Shown here: in pieces, positions 11,698-20,936 of the stretch
Layout of the letters: the number at the start of each line of letters is the position of its first letter
Position numbering within the stretch: the stretch's first letter is position 1
Source: Venturia oleaginea
Taxonomy: Eukaryota > Ascomycota > Dothideomycetes > Venturiales > Venturiaceae
Assembly: GCA_013176395.1 (NCBI GenBank)
Contig: JABMLP010000023.1
Coordinates: forward strand, 372,001 to 436,000
Direction: 5' to 3'
DNA length: 64,000 bases
Made by a program: the position numbers and the translations under genes
The notes under the pieces: model-generated
Seen by the model: only the letters and a program-made list of their open reading frames with translations
What the model was told of the DNA's origin: nothing
Database searches by the model: none

Positions 11698-13290
11698 CTA
11701 TCTCCCAACCATCTCCATCTCCTGCACCCTCTCCTTAACCACCACCCTCTCCCTAGACCCCAGAACAACTTCCTCATCACCAACCCCTCTCCCCCCATCC
11801 GCCTCAAACCTAACCTTCTTCACACTCCTCACCGGCTTCCCAGCAGCCCCCTCCTTCGTCTCACTCTCCCTCTCACTCTCCCTCTTCCTCTTCCTCTTCC
11901 CACCACCAGATAAAAACGAAAAAGGACTGTACAGAAACGAACCCCATCCACCACGCACAGGCGGCGCCGTGGCAGGAGTCTGAGTCGCTTTCGGGGTCGA
12001 CGGCAATTTAGTATCAGAATCGGAATCGAAATCAGAGTTCCAATCGGAGTCGGAGTCTTGGGTTGATTGTTGATTTTCTAGAACAACTTGCGCGTGTACT
12101 ACGTCTGCGACGAGGCGTTTGGGTTTTTCCTCTACAGAGGCGTAGTCTTCGTAGTCTGGGAGTGATGATTCGGCGGTGTGGGTGGTTTGGTGCTGGGTTT
12201 GTTCTTCTTCGGTGTTTTGGGTGCTTTCGACTTCGCCTTCATTTTCGTCTTCGTCCTGGACTTGTTCTTCAACTTCCAGGTCGTTTTGATTTTCGACTGA
12301 ATCAACCCGCTCATTGTAAGTACTTGAATGCTGCACTTTGACAGGTACCTGCGGTCTCGCAAGGGTACGACGTACTGCAGCGACACGAGGTGTTATAGGA
12401 AGCTTCGACAAATTCGTAGCCATAACTAGCTTTGGCACTGGAGGTAGATGCACATCAAGACAATGCTGATACATTCCGTTTGCCAAACGATGGCGATCAG
12501 GACAACCCTTCCACTCGCACTTGAAACCGCCAGCCATTGTCCAATCCTTGATAGATCCAGAATGATGTGTCATGACGTGGTTAGCAAGTCTGCGTGGATT
12601 GTCGTGGTATTCGCAATCGGTGGCACCGCATTGGAAGTCGTTGGGAGCGATTTCTCGAGCCATCCTGTAGGAAACTGTTGTTGGTGCCCGTGCTTTGGAG
12701 GTTGTTGTTACGACGGCTGCTGTTTGCTTGGAGACGATTTTGTTGTTCCTGATCTGAACGGCGGGGCGTGTCTTTTGTACCGAAGTTTGAGGTACCGGCA
12801 ATGAGTGTCTGCTATAGATGGTTGTAGGCTGCATTGAGTGGGTGGCTTTGTGCGAAGTGGCGTCAACAACTTCTTTGTGATGTTGCTTTTCTTCTCCGTA
12901 GGCGGAAGATTCTTCATCATTATTGTTCACCCCTTCGTCGGCAGAAGCCTCTTCTTCTTCGCTTTCTGCATCGACACCCTGTTCCTCGCTGCCAACCTTT
13001 TCTTCCGCATCGAGTTCGTCTTTACCATGGTTGGTCTCTTCTGTTCCATCCCGTTCCTCTTCCCCTCTGTCAATTTCTTCGTCCACATCGGGGTCTTCTT
13101 TGGCATTGCCAACTATACCTCCCGCAGCGGCCTCCTGTTCATGGCCTCTGATCAATTCCTTCACGACAGCATGATGTTCGTCAGTGTCACAGTGCTCAGG
13201 AAAGTGTCCAGATTCCTTTGCGTGAAAAGCAGCAGTCTCGACACAATGAAATTGTTCACCACAATCGTCGCAGATATACGGCGTGGCCAT
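11698..13290 (-). CDS. C2H2 zinc-finger protein, acidic
   Basis: Open frame of 530 codons from the ATG at 13290 (MATPYICDDCGEQFHC). The frame also stays open upstream to about 13430 without an ATG, so an extra 5' exon is possible. Three zinc-finger-like units are visible: YICDDCGEQFHCVETAAFHA ending in GH; a CX4C finger beginning FQCGATDCEYHDNPRRLANH; and FKCEWKGCPDRHRLANGMYQ followed by HCLDVH. A long Glu/Asp-rich stretch separates the first finger from the others, a second acidic region follows, and the C-terminus is Arg/Glu-rich with KRKRKRESERE, a likely nuclear signal. Probable nucleic-acid-binding protein of unknown target. Only 103 bp separate it from the preceding minus-strand ORF, so the two may be one transcription unit. 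Confidence 0.6.
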   Translation of the reverse strand: MATPYICDDCGEQFHCVETAAFHAKESGHFPEHCDTDEHHAVVKELIRGHEQEAAAGGIVGNAKEDPDVDEEIDRGEEERDGTEETNHGKDELDAEEKVGSEEQGVDAESEEEEASADEGVNNNDEESSAYGEEKQHHKEVVDATSHKATHSMQPTTIYSRHSLPVPQTSVQKTRPAVQIRNNKIVSKQTAAVVTTTSKARAPTTVSYRMAREIAPNDFQCGATDCEYHDNPRRLANHVMTHHSGSIKDWTMAGGFKCEWKGCPDRHRLANGMYQHCLDVHLPPVPKLVMATNLSKLPITPRVAAVRRTLARPQVPVKVQHSSTYNERVDSVENQNDLEVEEQVQDEDENEGEVESTQNTEEEQTQHQTTHTAESSLPDYEDYASVEEKPKRLVADVVHAQVVLENQQSTQDSDSDWNSDFDSDSDTKLPSTPKATQTPATAPPVRGGWGSFLYSPFSFLSGGGKRKRKRESERESETKEGAAGKPVRSVKKVRFEADGGRGVGDEEVVLGSRERVVVKERVQEMEMVGR

Positions 13291-13393
13291 GGTCGTGGTG
13301 GAACCCCTGGACTTTCGCGAAACCGTGGACTTTACTTCCAGGCCTGTTGGAGTCCTGCGCACCGATGATGTCGAATTGTTGGAGGATGACTTT

Positions 13394-14503
13394 CTAGGAG
13401 TGTCGTTGATGCGACAAGTTGTGGCTAGTGACGGATCGCGACTTCTCGAGTTGTGTTTCGCTTACGTTTCCCTCGGCGGTCAGACGTGATTCGTGTGGGC
13501 TCATGAAAGAATCAATCTTTTCTTTGCTTTCAGATTCGGGTTCGTCTTCTGAAGCCTCGTCGTTGGAATCAGGGCCGCTGTCAGTGTCAGAAGACTCATC
13601 TCCAGAGTCGGAGTTTGATTCTCTGCCAGATTCTGGCTCTTCTCCAAAGTCCGACTCTTGGCCAGCATCCTCCATGTCCTCATCTTGATAGATGGACAAA
13701 TTGCTGTCAACGAGCGTCTTATCGTCAGAGGCCGAGTTGTCAACTTCTCCAGAATCGTGGATGACTTCTGCCGTGGTTAGCGACGTGATCTGAAAATGCA
13801 TGTCGATCTTACCAGTTGGTGGTTGATGATTGTCCGAGGAAGGTTCACCAGATTCCGGTCTCTTATAACTAGAGCCATAGTTAAGTGTCGTCTCCTCCAG
13901 TGTTGTGTTTTCGTCATCGTCAAAGGCAGCCTCTTCGACAACCATCTCTTCATCCGCGGCGACCTCTCCATCATCTCCGTGGCGTCCCAGAAGATGCTCA
14001 CTGATATCCTTCCCAAACTTCTGCCAGAGGTACCACCAACACTGAATCGCATGCTTGAATTCTTCTCTCAACGCATCGAAGTTCTCACCTCGGTGGTTGA
14101 TCTCCTCAGGATATCGACACCCATGCCACGCATCCTTGCACTTCTCTCCAGAGCCAAGAGGATTCGGAATGACAAATCCATTATCCCTTCGGCCAGAAGC
14201 GTGGAATCCAATATTGACACCAGAAGGTCCCACTGTTGCATAATTGTCGATTTTCGTCTTCGCATGTTGCAAAACAGCGTTGTTGCTAAGAAGATATCGA
14301 AGGTGGTCTTTGAGTGCGATGGCGCGTTGAGCGAGGTGGTCCTTTTCTTTGAAGCTCAAAGGTCTGGGTTCCTCATCCAGGTCCACTTCGAAAATATTGT
14401 CCGATCAAGAAGAGTTCAGTTCCACATCTAGCTTTCCCTCCTTTACCAAGTTTGGCAGGCTAGCAGATACGAAATCGCTAACAATGGCAGATCGAGATTC
14501 CAT
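13394..14503 (-). CDS. Acidic hypothetical ORF interrupted by in-frame TGA
   Basis: From the ATG at 14503 the frame begins MESRSAIVSDFVSASLPNLV and meets TGA at 14407-14405. It then continues open for 336 further codons to a TAG at 13394. That 3' part has no ATG near its start (its apparent start is GTG at 14386) and reads as real protein: a helical segment (LSFKEKDHLAQRAIALKDHL), a block with GFHASGRRDNGFVIPNPLGS and CKDAWHGCRYPEE, and a long Asp/Glu/Ser-rich tail. No GT-AG pair that I can find removes the TGA in phase. Either this is a nonsense mutation or sequence error, the TGA is read through, or an unusual intron was missed. Family not recognised. The same frame also continues upstream across a second TGA into the next ORF. 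Confidence 0.45.
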
Positions 14504-14521
14504 GGTCTCCGGCTCGTAATT

Positions 14522-15535
14522 TCAGGAAGGGGCGATGGCGCCATCAAACAGAACTGATTGCCCATCTGCATCGTAGATAACATCGTTCTCGTCCAGCACA
14601 TCTTGGTCATACTAGGTTTATTCGCCCATCAGTCTGTCCTCGTAGTAGCCATTTCGTTTCTTGGGGAATTTGGAGCCAAAGAGGAGGAGGTTGCAAAGGC
14701 CAGTGGAGGAAATAATGGTATGGAGGAGATCATTCACAATAGTGAATTCCTCAAGCCCATCCAACGTCTCTGGTTCGGTCGCCAACTCGTGAATTACTTC
14801 CTGTGAGAGGTATCGCCATTCCTTTCCACTCGTCGAGGTCGAGCCCAAAAACCTCCAATAGTCTTTCCAACCAGACAAGATTGTCATGTTTCAAATTCAA
14901 CACCTCAGCTGCATACTTCCCCTCTGTCAGAGACTTTCTCGCCTTGAGACATTGCTCCAGGAACTGAATTCGGCGCGAGAGATCATCGATCAGTCTTTGC
15001 GAGCAAGTTCCGCCACCGCCGATCTTTGCCCACTTAATCCTATGCTTGCTTCGTTTGAGATGATCTTCGACATCGGGCTGAAGTAGCACCTTTTCTGTTC
15101 TATTCTCAAATTCCTGGCAGAGAATGCTGTTGGCTTTGGTGTCTGGGAAATCTTCGAGAGTATAGTCTGTTAGGGCAAGGGGATGTTTCTGTACCATGTC
15201 TTCGTCATCTGCTTCCATTATTCTTTGCACCATTATCTCCATCGGATCTTTCTCGGGGAGCAGCGCGAGAGTAGAAGCAACGGAATCCATGGAATTGCGT
15301 TGTGGAGTCAAATACGGCGTCGGTGGGTCCAGCTGTGTGTCTTCCCTGGCATACAAAAACGAGTGCTGTATCTTGAGTCTATACATGGGGTTTGTTAGTT
15401 GTACCGGCTTGAACGTGTTCAGTATAAGAGAACTCACGGGGTTGCAGCCGGCGTGAGAAGGCCTTGCACAATAGCTGAACGCTCGACATTCCGAGGCATG
15501 CAGAGTGTAATGGCGGGGGGCTGAACATGGAGCAT
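14522..15535 (-). CDS. Hypothetical protein, four exons
   Basis: Exons, in transcription order: 15535-15438, 15378-14853, 14800-14738, 14611-14522; about 258 residues; introns with GTGAGT, GTTTTT and GTGAAT donors. The first junction (AATP to LKIQHSF) is well supported by phase. The third intron is supported because, without it, the frame hits TAA at 14618, while the sequence after its CCTAG acceptor reads YDQDVLDENDVIYDADGQSV. A later ATG at 15499 could also be the start. The product has a charged helical core with RRIQFLEQCLKARKSLTEGK, suggesting a coiled coil. No family is recognised. It ends 18 bp before the next ATG and in the same frame, so the two ORFs may be one gene. Confidence 0.45.
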
Positions 15536-15953
15536 CGATGCTGAGGAAGATAATTGGGAAGTGCTTCGATGGAGAAGAGAGGGTAAAGGACATGTCTCAG
15601 TCCTATAACCCCACCTCACAAACAACCAACAAAGACATACCAAAGCTGAAAACGGGGTCTCGTATCGCATGCCTACATTCCATCGGGAACTTGTAGACCT
15701 GAAACCTACTCACCATCTTTATTCGCTTGGAAGCAGGATACTGCGATCAGGTTTGGATTAAAATTTACATTCCATATTCAAAAATTGTGAATAGAATCAA
15801 GAGTTTCCAAAATGAATATGCAAACAACCACCAAACGCCACGCTAATTGCTGCAAAATATCAGACCACGATACCGCTCCCCAGCGTGTACAAAGGCGGTC
15901 AATCAATCCAAATATACGAGTTCACACCGGAACTGATTGCCTCGCCGCCGCCG
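15536..15953. other. Intergenic, no supported gene
   Basis: Holds the upstream region of the preceding minus-strand ORF (start at 15535) and the 3' flank of the aspartic-protease-like gene whose stop is at 15954. Nothing else is recognised. Confidence 0.5.
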
Positions 15954-17769
15954 CTATTTCGGATTCCCAAAGACACCTCTGAGCGCACGACCTTGCCCTG
16001 AGCCAGGCGTCGTGGATGGCGTTTTGTTTGGAGAAGGATAACTAGTATAGGTACTTGTTGGTGTGTCCAACTCTTGGGCAGGGAGATCTGCGGGTAGTTC
16101 CACAAGCCCGTGCGGTTTGTAAGGTTTGGCGTTGCCGATGGAGGCATCCATCTCATTATATTGATTGAGTCCGTCAACTTCGTGAAAGACTCGTTGATTA
16201 TCAGACAGTTCTTGGCGATATCCGGTGTAGACAGTGGGGTCTGGAGCATGATCTTTTCGGTCTGCCAAGGGGTGGCCAGGTTCAACAGCATTGTATCTCT
16301 TCTCCTTCCGCTTTCGAAAGACGAAGAACAAGACTGCTGCCAATATTGCAACTGCTACAACTGCCCCAATGGCAATGCCAACAATAGCTCCTGTGCTAAG
16401 CCCCGATGGCTGGTTTTGCTCGCCAGCAGATCCTCCTTTTGCTGGTAGTGTAACAATGCGCTGAGAGATAGCTGTACTTGGATATTGTGCGGCTTGAACA
16501 GAGAAGTTGAAGTGTTCGTAATTTGCGGTTACGTAGGCGTTTTGTAGGAAGGCTCTTCCCAATGTGTATTGTGTATCATTGTTCGCTCGCCTAAGAGGAA
16601 AGAATCTTGTCCCTGAGGCAACATTAGGGAGCGAGGGACCTGAAACAAGGTCGAAGCTCCCGTAAGGCATATCAATGGCGACGCTGCTGCCACCCGTAGC
16701 ATCTGGAGCAACCGTGAATCTGATTGTGGGATTGGAGTTCGTGAGGGTTCTGTGAAGGGTGTCGTTTACTGTGTATAGTTGAGCAGTCTCGTTCCACGTC
16801 AGTCCGAACGCTCGTTCGAATGCCTGGCAAGCACTCAACGGGAGCCATATATGTGGAACAAGAGAATCGATGAGAGCGAAAATGGGCGTGGAAAGGAGAC
16901 TGGTTGAGCCGCTGGTAATGGTTTGGATTCCAACGAGAAGATCTCGAGATATGTCGGCACCCATAGCAAAGTTTACATTATTCGGTTTGAAGCGACTTGC
17001 ATCGTAGCCTCCCAGAGTCAAACTGCCAAAGATCTTGGGATCATGGTTATACATGCCAGCAGTATAACCCCAGGTAAGACTCGGTATCGAGCTTTGATTC
17101 TTTAGATTCGTGAGAAGACTAGGATAGCGCTGGTTCAGATCGGTGAAATTGACAGGCCACGGATTGAGCGGAAGCCCGCCGATGTAGAAGTCCTATACAC
17201 TGTTAGGAATGCTGTAATGTTCGAATCGAGTCCAAGTCCAACCTTCGTAGCTACTCCAGCGATGATTTGGTTAGGCACAGATGGCAAATTGTCGCCAGGC
17301 CAGCCCAGGCCGACCTTGTCGGTGCCATATATGCCATTTCCCGAGTAGTTGAGGAGTTGCTCTGTTATGAGGGAGAGCTGATACAAGCCGACCTGATTCC
17401 AGCTGGTTGTGGTGTTCCGCAAATACAGACTGCCTCTGGTGTCCTTGCAACTCGCAGGATCTTGGTCTGTACAACCCTCAGGCACAATTGCCCACACGGC
17501 GCCTTGTCCCGTCGCGGGCAGGAGTCTGACGCTTTGGGTATTGGAACCCAAGGTCATGCCAAAAGTCGACCATGGCCCATCATTGCCGTCCCTGTTACAC
17601 CAGATGTCAGACGGGTCGAAAGTGGAAAGCGCTTTCTATCCTACCAATATTGATCGGGAGGCACGGAAATAGCCGTGGGCGCGGATTTGGAAGTGGTGGT
17701 CGCGGCGGAAGAAAGGCCAATGGTGTTGAGGGCAACGGCGGCAATCAGCGGATGCAGCAACAGAAACAT
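15954..17769 (-). CDS. Aspartic-protease-like (A1) membrane protein, degenerate active site
   Basis: Three exons: 17769-17645, 17591-17243, 17192-15954; both introns have good phase and the second contains CCTAAC; 570 residues. Residues 1-22 form a signal peptide (MFLLLHPLIAAVALNTIGLS). The body follows the pepsin fold order: GIYGTDKVGLGWPGDN, DFYIGGLPLNPWP, FGSLTLGGYDASRF, ALIDSLVPHIWLP, YTLGRAFLQNAYVT. A single TM helix follows (GAIVGIAIGAVVAVAILAAV plus LFFVF), then a cytosolic tail of about 115 residues. The first catalytic DTG is replaced by ATG (Ala68-Thr69-Gly70, in LLPATGQGAVWAI) and the second reads DSL. It is therefore probably not a working protease and may act as a surface binding or sensing protein. 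Family assignment is good; loss of activity is inferred. Confidence 0.8.
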
Positions 17770-18594
17770 GACAGCGAGGAGTCGTTCAGAAGCTTATGCC
17801 CTTGGTATGAGATGCGATGAGGTGGCTGAGAGATCATGTTCGACCGGTCTGATCTCAATTATGGGAATATCGTCTGGACTCTGGAGGCTGCGGAGGCTCA
17901 GTTCCAGCGCCGTCTCTTCACTCTCGCGCGCCATCTCGGACCTACCCCCCTAGTAGAGTGACTATTTTGGGATCTCGGCAGTCGGCAGTACTATACATTC
18001 GGGCCTTCTGTATGGTTGCCCTCACAGTTGTTATACACCCTCTTTCATCATCCGTCCAACCGCTTTCTCCAAATCAGGATGAGTAGTCAGCCACTCCTTT
18101 GAGCACACCTGTAACGTAGAGTACAAACACGGCGGTCACGTTTGAATATTCATGGAGCATCCTTTGGGCCGGTTTGGCTACAGCTTTTGCTAGCTGCCAT
18201 CTAGAAGGGGGGTTATAAGGATCTTGGAAGAAAGAGGATGGAGTAATGGGCTTGTGTAAATTCCTCACAAAGTCAAATTGGAACAACCGGTAACTTCTAC
18301 ACCGCAGTGGCACAATACTGGTATCCACATCCTTCAGCCAAGCTCACGGTGATGACAGTAAGACTCCCTCCTCGTATTCAAACGAATATATGCCCAGTTG
18401 AACAAAAATATCAGCAAATGTGACTCACTTCGAGGCCGCAATACGTTAACTCCGAACGGGACAAACGAGTCAGGCCTGCATATCCTTTCAATTGGTAAGC
18501 AAGGCTAACTACAGCGACGAAACCAAGATGAGCACAATGCACGTTCTGATACGTATATTCATCCATCCTCATCGCTCTACTAACATCATCGACA
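17770..18594. other. Intergenic, no supported gene
   Basis: Divergent promoter region between the aspartic-protease-like gene and the SDR gene. No ORF here shows domains or splicing. Confidence 0.55.
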
Positions 18595-19866
18595 ATGGCA
18601 ACAATGACAAAAACTATCGTAGCAACAGGAGCATCCTCTGGCTTAGTACGGCATCTCCTCTCCTATACTCATCCACCTCTCACTAACACTACCACAGGGC
18701 TTCGAAGCCATAAAACAACTCCTGTCCCAACAAGAAATTTCCTACAACTTCATTCTAGGCGTTCAAGATACCGTTCAGACACAATCCGCCTACGATAGTC
18801 TCTCCTACAGCAGCAAAAAGCACACTTTAACCCTCCTCCCCCTCGAACTCACCGACTTGCGAACAGTGAAGAAATTCGCATCTCAAGTCCTCCAAACCCT
18901 CGGTCCCAAAAACATCGATATCCTCCTCCTCAACGCCGCTCTTGTAAAATCCGCCGAGGAGCCGGGCGTGAACGGTTCAAAATACAATGAACCATACCTC
19001 GTCAATCACCTCTGTAACTCACCCTTCCCCTCCCATCCATCCCTCCTCTCCTTTCTTTCCCAACCCAACCAACACTACTAATCCCTCCCTCGATAAATAG
19101 CACAACACTACCTCCTCCACCTCCTTTCCCAAAAACTCATCGCCTCCACCTCCCGAATCATCTTCGTCTCTTCCGGTTCTCTCTCCTCCTTCACCAACAT
19201 CGCATCCCTAGACGAAGTAGTAAAAGCGCATTCCGGAGCCGGTTTTTTCAGTATCTACCCCGCAACAAAGTTTTGCCAATTACTTTCTGCGCACTGGTGG
19301 CGTCGTCAACTCTCGGGGAAATGTAAGGTTCTGGCCGTTTCACCTGGTAAATATAATCGTCCCCTCTCTTAATTTTCTTTGTTCTCCTCGGTTCAGACAT
19401 AATTGTCTCATCTCGTTTCGCGAAGCTGGTAAAGACTAACCAAAGATGTACAGGATTCATACCAACAACAGGATTAAGTAAAAATGTCGATCTCGTCGTT
19501 CCGGAGGAAGTGATGAAAGATGCTAAAAGTATAGAAGAAGGTAACTAACTCACACAACAGCCCTCCACAAAAACCCTTTACAAACCACAACCCTCCCCAA
19601 TTAACACATCCATCTATCACATACTAACCCATCCCCCAGGCGCCCAATCCATCCTAGCCGCCTTCACCCAAACCGATTTTCCAGAGGATGAAGAAAAAAT
19701 CTTTTTAACCAGCTGGGGGGAATGGTGGCCAAAGAAAACTTCCAGTTATCCTTGGATAAGGGACTGCAAGAGAAATGGTCTGTTTCAATGGAGACGATTG
19801 AGAGGGAGGAATTGGTCGGTTGAGATGAGATGGTCTCAAGGTTTCTTATCTTACAAGATCGAATAG
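18595..19866 (+). CDS. Short-chain dehydrogenase with probable C-terminal frameshift
   Basis: NAD(P)-dependent SDR with five exons: 18595-18645, 18698-19013, 19101-19346, 19454-19540, 19640-19866; every junction is phase-consistent. Motifs: TIVATGASSGLGF (TGxxxGxG cofactor loop), NIDILLLNAAL (NNAG equivalent), IIFVSSGS (catalytic Ser) and YPATK (catalytic YxxxK). After LTSWGEWWPK the reading frame turns into an unlike sequence ending at TAG 19864. One frame over, the text continues KENFQLSLDKGLQEKWSVSM then ETIEREELVG and a stop, which is how this fungal SDR group normally ends. A single missing base near 19714-19731 (next to a run of six G) would explain it. It may be a real mutation or an assembly error. 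Substrate unknown. Confidence 0.75.
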
Positions 19867-20166
19867 TAGCATTAGTCTTCGCAGTGGATAAACGTATGGA
19901 GGGGATGGAAGGGATGTAATTATTTACACCATCTGCCCAATATTATATCAGCAGTAATTACATAGTAAATCCCTAAGCGAACCCACATCGTCAAGTTCAT
20001 AGTAAATGATTCTGCAAACATCGCCAGAGAAACCAATAACGATTCCATCTCAAAGCTCGTAAAACATGAACTAATAGCTGAATTACCTACAGCCTGGAAA
20101 AAAAACCGCACCAATACCACCCCATCATCAAATATACCCAGTAAACCAAACAACACCCAAAAATAC
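19867..20166. other. Convergent intergenic spacer
   Basis: 300 bp between converging ORF ends. AT-rich with no supported gene. Confidence 0.5.
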
Positions 20167-20924
20167 CTACTTCCGTCCTTCAGCGCTACCTCCAGTCCTC
20201 TTACCCCAACTCACAGGTCTCTTGAACGGCTCCACCAGTACTGCAGATCCACCAGGATGAAGCGGCATCAAGACCCCACTAGCCAACGTTCCATCCCCAA
20301 CATAGGCATTTGCATTCCCAGGCGTAAGAGGCATATCTTCAAACATACGCTGATTCAAACGACGCATCTCTTGGCTATGAGTTCGATAAATAGCTTGGTA
20401 ACGCCGCTTGGTAGCGTCGAGTTCTCGATTGGAGTGCTCCGAGACCGAGGTCCTCACAGACGAAGAAGAAGATGATGAGCACCATTCCTCTGGTCCGTTC
20501 CGATCGCATTGTGAGATTCCATTCTGGTCCGTAGAGCCGTCCAGCGTCACTGTTTGGGTCACCTGAATGGCGGAATCGTTCCCATTGATGAGGTTCGACT
20601 TCTTTCCACGCTTTTTGGCATCTCTGAAGAGATTCAGAGCTTTTCTGAGCCAGTTAAGCCGACTGGGAGAGGGCGACTTCCTACACGAAAAGCAATTTCA
20701 GCCCAAGTGTGCAAAACCTCATTCAGATTGCGAATGTGCAATTAGAGATCGACGTCGATGAATTTCTAGCAATTTAGAAAAGAGAAATTGCCAGTATTTT
20801 ATCGATATCGATTTCAGCTTGAGGATTTTCAAAGACAACAGCATCGTCGTGTGGCGGCAGTGCATGCTGACACTTACGAAACCTGCTTGCCAGCACCATC
20901 CCGCGACTTCGTATGCAACAACAT
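20167..20924 (-). CDS. ORF continuing in frame after the RA-PH gene stop
   Basis: Exons 20924-20878 and 20680-20167, joined by a GTAAGT to TGTAG intron that keeps phase; 186 residues from MLLHTKSRDGAGKQVSKSPS. The product is Ser-rich (CSSSSSSSVRTSVSEH) with a helical stretch (LDATKRRYQAIYRTHSQEMR) and a basic C-terminus (VSWGKRTGG). No family is recognised. The ATG lies 12 bp after the TGA of the upstream RA-PH gene, on the same strand and in the same frame. It is therefore most likely the true C-terminal part of that gene, separated by one TGA, rather than an independent gene. Confidence 0.5.
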
Positions 20925-20936
20925 GTTCTCTGCAGA

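Noticed and set aside
13394..13465. Intron joining the acidic ORF to the C2H2 ORF
   Set aside because: The GTAAGC donor at 13465 is good, but neither TAG acceptor downstream (13425, 13394) restores the zinc-finger frame; only weak AAAG acceptors would.
20915..20936. A 21-nt GT-AG segment that would remove the TGA at 20937 in phase
   Set aside because: It would join RR to NM cleanly, but 21 nt is far below the minimum length of known fungal spliceosomal introns and it lacks a branch point.
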